From an uncultured Hyphomicrobiales bacterium (lineage in GTDB: Bacteria > Pseudomonadota > Alphaproteobacteria > Rhizobiales > Xanthobacteraceae), in NCBI GenBank assembly GCA_903885555.1, contig CAISIV010000073.1, positions 1 through 35,163 of the forward strand: 35,163 nt of DNA, in the 5' to 3' direction. The first letter of the stretch is position 1. Every line of letters starts with the position of its first letter. The position numbers and the translations under genes are program-made. The notes under the pieces are model-generated. The model made no database searches, was not told the origin of the DNA, and saw only the letters and a list, made by a program, of their open reading frames with translations. This document shows, one piece after another, positions 5,412-13,293 of this stretch.

Positions 5412-7460
5412 CTAGCGCAGCGCCGCCGCAATGTTGCCGCCATCGACGGTGGTGACATCGGCGGTGGTCTTGAGCGCGACAGCCTGGGCGAGGAAGGCTT
5501 GCGCCACGTCCTGTGCGGTCACTTCGCGCGCCAGCAGATTGCCGCTCATATAGTCCGCCTCGGAGACGCCGCGCGCCTTCGAGCGCTCCTTGATGAAATC
5601 GTCGGTCAGAAGTCCGGAGCGGATGCGGTCGGCGTTGACGCCGTTGGCGCGGATGCCGTCAGCGCCGTAGTCGAGCGCGTATTGGCGGACCAGCAGCAGG
5701 AGCGCAGCCTTCGGCAATCCGTAGGGTCCGAAATTCGCGCCGGGATTCACCGCCTGCTTCGACACGTTGAACAGCAGGCAGCCGCCGGCGCCTTGCGCCA
5801 GCATGATCTTGACGGCGGCCTGCGCCACCTTCTGGTGGGCGAAGAAGTTGAGTTCGAAGCTCTCGCGCAAAACCTTTTCATCGACGTCGCCGATCTTGCC
5901 TTGCCAGGCCGCACCGGCGTTCGACACCACGATATCGACGCCGCCAAAGGTCTTTGTGATCTTGGCAAAAGCGGCGTGCACGGAGTCGGTATTGGTGACG
6001 TCGCAGGCGATTGCAATGGCCGTGCCGCCGATCGCCTTGGCCTTATCCGCCGCCGCCGTGGCGTCACGGTCGAGCAGGGCGACTTCGGCGCCGGCTTGAG
6101 CGAAGAGTTTGGCAGTGGCCGCGCCAATCGCGCCGCCGGCGCCGGTGATGACGGCGACCTGGCCTTCCAGTGGCAGCGCCTTGCGCGCGCCGAGCTTGGC
6201 CAGTTCCAGCGACCAGTATTCCATGTCGAACATGTCGGCTTCAGCGATTGACGTGAACGCGCCGATCTTTTCCGCGCCCGAGATACCCTCGATCGCAGCT
6301 TCGTAGACGTCGGCGGCGATGCGCGCGGCCTTGGCGCTTTCGCCGAGGCCGAAAATCCCTAAGCCCGGCACCAGCACGACGCGCGGCAACGGATCGTGCA
6401 TCTTCGCGCCGGGCGAACGCGTTTTGTTGCGTTCGAAATAGCTTTTGTACTTGTCGATGAAGTCCTGCGCCGCCTTGTGCGCGGCAGTCTTGAACTCGGC
6501 GAGCTTGCCCGCTTCCGGCGCGGGGACGATCATCGGCCAGGATTTGGTGCGGATGGCGTGGTCGGGCGTCAGCACGCCGGCCAGCGCGTAACGCGCGACA
6601 TCCTTGCCGTTGACGAAGTTCAGGAGCTCGGCGTTCGTGCGGAATTCCAGGATCAGGCGCTTGTGCGCGCCGTCGGCATTTTTCAGCGTGCAGGCGCCAC
6701 GCACGATGGGCGCCACGTCTTCGACGGATGCGATCTGCACCGGCAGCTTCACAGCCGTGAATGATTTGGTGCCTTTAGCGACGCGCTGTTCGGCCAGCGT
6801 CACCATCTCGATCATGCGCTCGTAAGCTTCCCGCGCAGTGGCGCCGAAGGTGAAGATGCCGTGCTTGTCGAGGATCAGGCCTTCGACCTTCGGGTCTTTG
6901 TCGAAAGCATCGGCTGCGGCTTTTGCCAGCGCAAAGCCCGGCATGATGTAGGGCACGTAGCCCATGCGCGCGCCGTAGACATCCTTGCACAGCGCGGCGG
7001 TGTCGGGCTGATCGATCAGGCTGAGTACCGCGGTGGCATGTGTATGGTCGACGACGATTGCCGGGATGAAGGCGTGCAGCAGCGTTTCGACCGAAGGCGA
7101 GGGCGATTGCGGATCGAGCAGCGTCGAGCGCAGCACGCGTGCCATGTCGTCGTCGTTGAGTGCGTCACGCGAACGCATCCGCAGCAACGGCTCGAGCCGG
7201 ACCGCCGGCATGCCGGGCGGCTCGATGACGCCCATGTCCCAGCCGGAGCCCTTGATGTGCAGTGCGGGTACGTCCGCGCCGGTGAGATCACGGGCTGTCA
7301 GTTTGACCGAAGTATTGCCGCCGCCGTGCAGCACCAGCTTCGGATCGCTGCCGAGCAGGCGCGTCGAGTAGACGCGCAGCGCCAGTTCAGGGCCAATGCC
7401 GGATCGGCCGTAATGGTCGATCGCGGCCTTCGCGTCGCGTTCGCTCCAGGCGGATTGCAT
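5412..7460 (-). CDS. Bifunctional class II aldolase / short-chain dehydrogenase
   Basis: A 682-residue fusion. The N-terminal part (about 1-400) is a class II aldolase/adducin domain with zinc-binding histidines H139 and H141 in VDHTHATAV and a third in DKHGIF (H200), plus the KLVLHGGGNTSVK phosphate-binding stretch. The C-terminal part (about 430-682) is a Rossmann short-chain dehydrogenase with GAGGAIG (440-446), NAG in VVSNAGAAW, Ser 567, and the Y580-GLP-K584 catalytic pair. The architecture matches rhizobial RhaD-type enzymes that cleave a sugar 1-phosphate and oxidise the aldehyde product. The substrate is inferred only, because no sugar transporter or kinase is nearby. It lies 17 bp downstream of rne on the same strand, with a weak ribosome binding site. 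Confidence 0.88.
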   Translation of the reverse strand: MQSAWSERDAKAAIDHYGRSGIGPELALRVYSTRLLGSDPKLVLHGGGNTSVKLTARDLTGADVPALHIKGSGWDMGVIEPPGMPAVRLEPLLRMRSRDALNDDDMARVLRSTLLDPQSPSPSVETLLHAFIPAIVVDHTHATAVLSLIDQPDTAALCKDVYGARMGYVPYIMPGFALAKAAADAFDKDPKVEGLILDKHGIFTFGATAREAYERMIEMVTLAEQRVAKGTKSFTAVKLPVQIASVEDVAPIVRGACTLKNADGAHKRLILEFRTNAELLNFVNGKDVARYALAGVLTPDHAIRTKSWPMIVPAPEAGKLAEFKTAAHKAAQDFIDKYKSYFERNKTRSPGAKMHDPLPRVVLVPGLGIFGLGESAKAARIAADVYEAAIEGISGAEKIGAFTSIAEADMFDMEYWSLELAKLGARKALPLEGQVAVITGAGGAIGAATAKLFAQAGAEVALLDRDATAAADKAKAIGGTAIAIACDVTNTDSVHAAFAKITKTFGGVDIVVSNAGAAWQGKIGDVDEKVLRESFELNFFAHQKVAQAAVKIMLAQGAGGCLLFNVSKQAVNPGANFGPYGLPKAALLLLVRQYALDYGADGIRANGVNADRIRSGLLTDDFIKERSKARGVSEADYMSGNLLAREVTAQDVAQAFLAQAVALKTTADVTTVDGGNIAAALR

Positions 7461-7477
7461 GGGGCGCGTGCCTCGGG

Positions 7478-10400
7478 TCAGTCACTGCCGCCGAGCAGGC
7501 GCTTGCCCCACCAGCCGCGCTTGGGCGCGGCCGTTTCGGGCGCGGTGCTCGAAATCACCGGAGTCGGCGGCTCATAAGCGGGAGCCGGCGCGGGCGGTGC
7601 GCCAGCCGCGCTGACGGGCGCGGGCTCGCGAATGGTCGAACGGCGGCGCGGGGCTTCCTGCGACACAGGCTGCGACGGAGCAGCAGCGACAGGAGCCTGG
7701 ACTGCAGGAGCGGGCGGCGCTTCGTAAGCCGGCGGCGCATAAGCGGGCTGGCTGTCGAACGATGTCGGGGCGTCGAGATCGGCGACCGCGGTCTGCGGTC
7801 CGGCGTCCGGCGCTGCTTCGTTCGGATTATAGGGCGCGTCGCCATTGCGATGCTTGTTGCGGCGTCCGCCACGGCGACCGCGACGGCGGCGACGGCGGCC
7901 TTCGGCGTCAACGCCTTCGCCATTACCTTGGCCGTTGCCCGGTGCGCCTTCACGGCGCGGCTGCTGTTCGCCGGCGAATTCGTCCGGCGTGCCGCCATTG
8001 TGATCTTCGTGCGCGACCGCATGTTCGGCCCCGGTGTCCTGCGCAAAGGGCGCTCCGCCCTCGCGCGGTTCACGCGGTCCGGCTTCGCTTGGCCGGCCGT
8101 CACGCTGGCCGCCTTCGCGCGGCTCGCCATTGCGGCCACGGCCGCGTCCACGGCGGCGCCTGCGGCGTCCGCCTTCGCGCTCACCATCGGGGCCTTCGCC
8201 GCCGCCACGCTGGCTTCCGCCACGTTCGCCTTCGCCAAGCGGCTCGGGACCGCCGGCATCGACCTGTTCGATATTGTCGTGTTCGGCTTCGTGCGGTGCG
8301 CCGAAGGTTTCGCCGCCGGCTTCGAGATCTTCCTCGGCCTCATCGTCGGCCGCGGCATCGTCGAGCACATCTTCATCGGCTTCGAGCACCGAGACGATCT
8401 GCGGCTGCGCCGCCAGGATCGCCTTGGCTGCTTCCGGCGTATGGATCTGATCGCCGCGATCGACGGTGTAGGACACCTGCGCGTTCACCGTCTCGTCGGC
8501 GGTGATGGTGATGGTGATCTTGTAGCGCTCTTCCAGCGCGCGCAGATGGCTGCGCTTGTGGTTGAGCACGTAGAGCGCGACCTCGGAGCGGGTGCGCACG
8601 ATCAGATTGTGGGTGGCGCCCTTGTTGAGCATTTCCTCGACGGCGCGCAGCAACTGCAGCGCCACCGACGAAACCGAGCGTACGTGGCCGGAGCCGCCGC
8701 AGACCGGGCATTTTTCCGTTGAGCTCTCCAGCACCGAGGTGCGGATGCGCTGACGCGACATTTCCAGAAGGCCGAAATGCGAGATGCGGCCGACCTGGAT
8801 GCGGGCGCGGTCATGCTTGAGCGCGTCCTTCATCCGGCGTTCGACCGCGCGGTTGTTGCGGCCTTCGTCCATGTCGATGAAGTCGATGACAATGAGGCCG
8901 GCGAGATCGCGCAGGCGCAACTGTCGTGCGACTTCCTCGGCCGCTTCGCAGTTGGTCTTGACCGCGGTGTCTTCGATGTGATGCTCGCGCGTCGCGCGGC
9001 CTGAGTTCACGTCTATCGCGACCAGCGCTTCAGTCTGATTGATGACGATGTAGCCGCCGGAGCGCAGTTGCACGATCGGCGAGAACATGGCGTCGAGCTG
9101 GGTCTCGATGCCGTAGCGCGTGAACAGCGGCGTGCCGTCCTTGTAGAGCTTTACGTGCTTGGCGTGGCTGGGCATCAGCATGCGCATGAACTCGCGCGCT
9201 TCCTTGTAGCCCTCGTCGCCGGAGACGACGATCTCTTCGATGTCCTTGGAGTAGAGATCGCGGATCGAGCGCTTGGTCAGCGAGCCTTCTTCGTAGACCA
9301 GCTTCGGTGCCATCGACTTCAAGGTGAGGTCGCGCACGGTTTCCCAGAGACGCAGCAGGTACTCGAAGTCGCGCTTGACTTCGAGCTTGGTGCGGCTGGC
9401 GCCGGCGGTGCGCAGGATCACGCCCATGCCTTCCGGCACTTCGAGCTCCTGCATGATTTCCTTGAGACGCGAGCGGTCTTCGCCCGACGAAATCTTGCGC
9501 GAGATGCCGCCGCCACGCGCGGTGTTGGGCATCAGCACCGAATAGCGGCCGGCGAGCGACAGGTAGGTCGTGAGCGCCGCGCCCTTGGAGCCGCGCTCTT
9601 CCTTGACCACCTGCACCAGCATCACCTGGCGGCGTTTGATGACTTCCTGGATCTTGTAGTTTCGGCGGAAGCGGGGAGCGCGCTCCTGCGCTTCTTCCAG
9701 TGCGTCGGCGCCGCCGACGGATTCAACGTGCTCGTCTTCGTGATGATCGTCACCGTGATCGTCGGCGTGAACATCAGCCTGCGGCGCGTCGGCCGCATGC
9801 TCGCCTTCCGAAGGCTTGGCGTCGGCGTGTTCGTGCTCGCCATGGTCATGATCGTGCGCATGGTCATGGCTGTGATCGTGGCCGTGGTCGTCGTACGCAT
9901 GCACCGGCGTTTCGATGTCGCCGGCGGGGGCCTCGTAAGCCTCGCGGGCTTCGTCCTTGGCGTCTTCCTTGTCCTGCGCAGTTTCTTGTACGGTTTCTTG
10001 CGCGGGCGCCGACGCTTCGATGGTCGCGATCGGGGCTGCGGCATCGGCAATCTGTTCAGCCGATTCATGCCCAACCGTTTCAACGGCGTGGTCGTGATGA
10101 TCGTGCGGCGCAGAATCCTGCGTCATCGCGGCGTCGCCGGCCGGAAGCTCGGCAGCGTCGCTCACATGGTCTTGCTGAGTCTGGGCGTCGCCGTTGACCG
10201 GCTCGGTACGCACCGGATCGCGCTGGCGATCGGCGCCGGAGCGGCGGTGACGGTTGCGGCCTCCGCCGCCACCGCGCCGGCTGGCGCGGTTGTCGGCCTC
10301 GGCCTCGGCTTCGCGGGCGTCGTCTTCTTCCTGCGCGAGCAAAGCCTGCCGGTCGGCGACCGGGATTTGATAGTAGTCGGGATGGATTTCCGAAAACGCC

Positions 10401-10606
10401 AGGAAGCCGTGGCGGTTGCCGCCGTAATCGATAAAGGCCGCCTGCAGCGACGGCTCAACGCGCGTGACCTTGGCGAGATAGATGTTGCCGCGGAGCTGCT
10501 TGCGGTTAGCGGACTCGAAGTCGAATTCTTCGACGCGGTTGCCGCGTAGAACGACCACCCGGGTCTCCTCCGGGTGGGTCGCGTCGATCAGCATTTTGTC
10601 GGCCAT
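7478..10606 (-). CDS. rne: Ribonuclease E (degradosome endoribonuclease) with His-rich S1 insertion
   Basis: A 1042-residue RNase E/G-family enzyme for mRNA decay and rRNA/tRNA processing. The S1 domain starts at about residue 36 (RGNIYLAKVTRVEPSLQAAF). It is split by a roughly 220-residue low-complexity insertion (about 85-310), rich in Glu, Asp and especially His (about 237-293), before resuming at NYKIQEVIKRRQVMLVQV. The DNase-I-like catalytic core has D532 in VAIDVNSG and D575 in IVIDFID. The Zn-link motif CPVCGGSG is at 633-640 and joins dimers. The disordered tail has two Arg-rich RNA-binding tracts and ends KRGWWGKRLLGGSD; a GWW tail is the PNPase-docking site described for Caulobacter RNase E. 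A long region precedes the gene, and the aldolase gene follows. Confidence 0.96.
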   Translation of the reverse strand: MADKMLIDATHPEETRVVVLRGNRVEEFDFESANRKQLRGNIYLAKVTRVEPSLQAAFIDYGGNRHGFLAFSEIHPDYYQIPVADRQALLAQEEDDAREAEAEADNRASRRGGGGGRNRHRRSGADRQRDPVRTEPVNGDAQTQQDHVSDAAELPAGDAAMTQDSAPHDHHDHAVETVGHESAEQIADAAAPIATIEASAPAQETVQETAQDKEDAKDEAREAYEAPAGDIETPVHAYDDHGHDHSHDHAHDHDHGEHEHADAKPSEGEHAADAPQADVHADDHGDDHHEDEHVESVGGADALEEAQERAPRFRRNYKIQEVIKRRQVMLVQVVKEERGSKGAALTTYLSLAGRYSVLMPNTARGGGISRKISSGEDRSRLKEIMQELEVPEGMGVILRTAGASRTKLEVKRDFEYLLRLWETVRDLTLKSMAPKLVYEEGSLTKRSIRDLYSKDIEEIVVSGDEGYKEAREFMRMLMPSHAKHVKLYKDGTPLFTRYGIETQLDAMFSPIVQLRSGGYIVINQTEALVAIDVNSGRATREHHIEDTAVKTNCEAAEEVARQLRLRDLAGLIVIDFIDMDEGRNNRAVERRMKDALKHDRARIQVGRISHFGLLEMSRQRIRTSVLESSTEKCPVCGGSGHVRSVSSVALQLLRAVEEMLNKGATHNLIVRTRSEVALYVLNHKRSHLRALEERYKITITITADETVNAQVSYTVDRGDQIHTPEAAKAILAAQPQIVSVLEADEDVLDDAAADDEAEEDLEAGGETFGAPHEAEHDNIEQVDAGGPEPLGEGERGGSQRGGGEGPDGEREGGRRRRRRGRGRGRNGEPREGGQRDGRPSEAGPREPREGGAPFAQDTGAEHAVAHEDHNGGTPDEFAGEQQPRREGAPGNGQGNGEGVDAEGRRRRRRGRRGGRRNKHRNGDAPYNPNEAAPDAGPQTAVADLDAPTSFDSQPAYAPPAYEAPPAPAVQAPVAAAPSQPVSQEAPRRRSTIREPAPVSAAGAPPAPAPAYEPPTPVISSTAPETAAPKRGWWGKRLLGGSD

Positions 10607-11250
10607 TGGAAAGTCTCACTGAGGCAGACCGCCGTGCGTTCTCGCGCCAAGAAATCCCATAAGGGACGGGCGCAAGGCGACGCGACTGGGCGGTGGCCTG
10701 ATGGGTGTTGTGGAAGGGGAGGGTCGCGTTCCCACGCGAAAGCTCAGCAAGGCCCATAGCAAAACGCGCCGGCACGATAGCTTCGTGAGAGCGGTGGACC
10801 TCGAATTGCCTTTGCTGCATTGGCAGCATGAAAAAATCGACCCGTAGCGCTGCGGCCGCGCCAAATAAGAAGCGCCGCCGAGGTTTCTGTCGCTTACGAT
10901 CTGTGCGCTTAATGACCAACGTGGCCGTAAACGCTAATCCGGAGGTCCTTCACAAGGGCTTCGGCTTGGCTGCCGTCCGTTCGCCTGCCTCCTCGAGGGG
11001 CGACACTGGACTGGCGGGCCGGGGGCCCGAACGCGGCACAACCGGAACTTTTAACCGTCAGCAATCACCTATGTACGGCGGGAATCCCTCAATAGCAAGC
11101 GAGGGTTGGCTACACTGTCAGGGGAATTGCCCAAGGGGTGGTCAATTCCAGCTATATTTCGGCCCTGCCTGATTTATTGTCATCTGTCCTTTCTAGACTG
11201 CCGGTTCCAAACAGGGGCCGTGAACGGCCCGGTCACCAGGGGGAATAGCA
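10607..11250. other. Long divergent intergenic region upstream of rne
   Basis: These 644 bp separate divergent rne and the SGNH hydrolase gene. No ORF here has convincing coding features. The part next to rne (10607 to about 10900) could be its leader: it has a 6-bp GC stem with a TCCC loop on the plus strand at 10724-10739, and a small CCC-TTAT-GGG element near 10657-10666 on the minus strand. The other half contains a 7-bp inverted repeat (11123-11129 with 11143-11149). RNase E in E. coli autoregulates through hairpins in its 5' leader, so a similar role is possible. I see no recognisable ncRNA family. Confidence 0.5.
11123..11149. repeat. Inverted repeat upstream of the SGNH hydrolase gene
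   Basis: GGAATTG (11123-11129) and CAATTCC (11143-11149) are perfect inverted copies separated by 13 nt. They lie about 100 bp before the ATG at 11251, a reasonable distance for an operator. The inner bases are CCC/GGGG-rich and could extend it into a hairpin. No known regulator consensus is recognised. Confidence 0.35.
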
Positions 11251-11781
11251 ATGATCAGCCGCTTCACCACTCGATTTCTGTCTATGGCGGGCTTCTTGGC
11301 CCTGGTGGCCACAATCTGGGTCCTTGCCGTTCCCGTCGCCGGCGCGGCCACCGTGGTCGCGCTTGGTGCCAGCAACACCTACGGTAAAGGTGTTGCCCGC
11401 AATCAGGCCTATCCGGCTCAGCTGGAGGCGATCTTGCGCGCCAGGGGCCTGAGCGTGCGGGTGGTCAACGCGGGGATCAACGGCGATACGACCGGCAACA
11501 TGCTGCGCCGTCTCGATCGCACCGTGCCCAAGGGTACCGGGGTTGTGATCCTCCAGCCCGGTGGCAACGACGGACGCAAAGGCAAATTCGGCGAAGCGGG
11601 CGACAATATCGCGGAGATCCGCAGCAAGCTTGCGGCGCGCGGCGTCAAAGTCATCATGATGGAGAACTCGGCGTTTCGCGGATTGCCCAAGCAGCCGGAC
11701 GGTCAGCACGCAACTCCGGAAGGCTATCGAATGCTGGCGGAATCGGTGGCCTCGGAGGTTGCCGGCGCGGTCGGGCGGTAG
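11251..11781 (+). CDS. Secreted SGNH/GDSL-family hydrolase (TesA-like)
   Basis: A 176-residue protein with an N-terminal signal or anchor (hydrophobic residues about 9-32, ending PVAGAA). The mature part is the small arylesterase/lysophospholipase fold. Block I is GASN (39-42) with the presumed nucleophile S41, where the family normally has GDS. Block II is NAGINGDTT. Block III is QPGGND with N106. Block V is D150-G-Q-H153 followed by ATPEGYRMLAE. It likely hydrolyses acyl esters or thioesters in the periplasm; the substrate is unknown. An AGGGGGA ribosome binding site precedes the ATG by a few bases. It is divergent from rne and co-directional with the amidase 122 bp downstream. Confidence 0.85.
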   Translation: MISRFTTRFLSMAGFLALVATIWVLAVPVAGAATVVALGASNTYGKGVARNQAYPAQLEAILRARGLSVRVVNAGINGDTTGNMLRRLDRTVPKGTGVVILQPGGNDGRKGKFGEAGDNIAEIRSKLAARGVKVIMMENSAFRGLPKQPDGQHATPEGYRMLAESVASEVAGAVGR

Positions 11782-11903
11782 TGTTAGCGGAACTAAGCGT
11801 CTCGCGCGCCACACACCGTGCTCAAACGCGATCGGCCCTCAACTTCCCTTAACCGAAGTAGCGCTTAATGGGCTAAAACACCCATGAAAGGGTCGGATTC
11901 GCG

Positions 11904-13157
11904 ATGCTTCGCAGATTTGCCGCCGTCGGCGTTCTGGCTGCCGTGCTGCTCGGACCGGCTGTAAATGCCGCCGATCGCACCGGCGCGCTGTCCGCCAATG
12001 CGGCGCCGACAGAATCACTGCCCGCCGCGACCGACGTCCGGGTCGGCGGCGACGAGAAGATGACCCGCTTTGTGGTCGACCTGACCCAGAAGATCGAGGT
12101 CACCGCCTTCGCACTGGCCAATCCCTACCGGGTGGTGGTCGATCTGCCGCAAATGGCCTTCAACCTGCCGGCCAAGGCCGCCGAGCAGAGCCGGGGTCTG
12201 ATCAAGGCGTTCCGCTACGGCTTGATCATGCAGGGCGGCTCGCGCATCGTGCTCGACACCAAGGGGCCGGTGCGGGTCGAAAAGGCCTTCGTGCTCGACG
12301 CCACAGGCGACCAGCCGGCGCGTCTGGTGATCGACCTCGCCACCACCGACCGCGACAGCTTCATGCGCGCGGTGTCGCTCGAAACCCGCGCGCCGCGCAG
12401 CCCGCCGGTCAAGCCGACCGAGGCGGCGCCTAAAGGGTCCGGCGATACGCGTCCGCTGATCGTGCTCGATCCGGGCCACGGCGGCATCGACAACGGCGCC
12501 AAGGCCGCGAGCGGCGAACTGGAGAAGGATGTTGTCCTGAACTTCGCCCAGTTGCTGAAAACGCGGCTGGAGGCCGGCCGCAAATATCAGGTGGCGATGA
12601 CGCGCAGCGACGACACTTTCATCGCGCTGGCTGAGCGGGTGAAGTTCGCCCGCGGCCACGGCGCCGCCATGCTGATTTCGATCCACGCCGACGCCATTCC
12701 GAAGAGTGAAGGGCAGGCCGAGGGCGCCACCGTCTATACGCTGTCGGAGAATGCCTCAGACGCCGAAGCCGCGCGATTGGCCGAAGCGGAGAACAAGGCC
12801 GACGTCATCGCCGGCGTCGATCTCACCGCCGAGCCCGGCGACGTTGCCAATATCCTGGTCGATCTGGCGCAGCGCGAGACCAAGACCTATTCGGCGCAGT
12901 TTGCCCGCACGCTTGTTGGTGAACTCAAAGCCACGGCGCGGCTGCACAAGAACCCGTTGAAAGCCGCCGGCTTCAAGGTGCTGACGGCGCCGGACGTACC
13001 ATCGGTGCTGGTGGAACTTGGCTATATGTCGACCAAAGACGATCTCAAGCAGCTCACCTCGGCGGCCTGGCAGGCCAAGACGGCCGCTGCGCTGGCGCAG
13101 GCGGTCGACACCTATTTTGCGCCCCGGCTGGCGCGCGGCGCGGCGGGGCCGAACTAA
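11904..13157 (+). CDS. amiC: N-acetylmuramoyl-L-alanine amidase with AMIN domain
   Basis: A 417-residue periplasmic amidase that cleaves the bond between MurNAc and the stem peptide, used in daughter-cell separation. The signal peptide is about 1-22 (ending AVNAAD). An AMIN domain (about 45-150), which targets the enzyme to septal wall or the divisome, is followed by a Pro-rich linker. The Amidase_3 catalytic domain (about 185-405) has zinc ligands H192 (LDPGHGG), E207 and H261 (ISIHAD), with catalytic E371 (VLVELGYMS). An inserted helix of about 50 residues (EAARLAEAENKADVIAGVDL) is the expected autoinhibitory region, so activation by an EnvC/NlpD-type M23 partner is plausible. An M23 protein is encoded at 17040-18389. 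The gene symbol is by family resemblance. Confidence 0.92.
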   Translation: MLRRFAAVGVLAAVLLGPAVNAADRTGALSANAAPTESLPAATDVRVGGDEKMTRFVVDLTQKIEVTAFALANPYRVVVDLPQMAFNLPAKAAEQSRGLIKAFRYGLIMQGGSRIVLDTKGPVRVEKAFVLDATGDQPARLVIDLATTDRDSFMRAVSLETRAPRSPPVKPTEAAPKGSGDTRPLIVLDPGHGGIDNGAKAASGELEKDVVLNFAQLLKTRLEAGRKYQVAMTRSDDTFIALAERVKFARGHGAAMLISIHADAIPKSEGQAEGATVYTLSENASDAEAARLAEAENKADVIAGVDLTAEPGDVANILVDLAQRETKTYSAQFARTLVGELKATARLHKNPLKAAGFKVLTAPDVPSVLVELGYMSTKDDLKQLTSAAWQAKTAAALAQAVDTYFAPRLARGAAGPN

Positions 13158-13293
13158 TGCGAAACCGGGAAAAATGGCCTAAGTTTCAACATAAAACCGG
13201 GCGACCACAGACCCTTGCCGGATCCTTGCGGCAGGGCGATACCGGCACGATCTACACAGAACAGGCGCCGATTCGAGGCGGGACCATTTCTAC

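Noticed and set aside
5397-6251. 284-codon plus-strand frame opposite the aldolase/dehydrogenase
   Set aside because: Antisense to the Rossmann domain with intact motifs; a GC-driven shadow frame.
9068-10549. 493-codon open frame on the plus strand, rich in Val/Leu/Arg and looking partly membrane-like
   Set aside because: It is the antisense of rne, especially the His/Asp-rich insertion, whose complement codes Val/Met-rich sequence; no homology is apparent.
10828-11172. 114-codon ORF between rne and the SGNH hydrolase gene
   Set aside because: Basic, Gly/Ser-rich sequence with no motif and no good ribosome binding site; it lies within a probable regulatory region. Kept only as non-coding.
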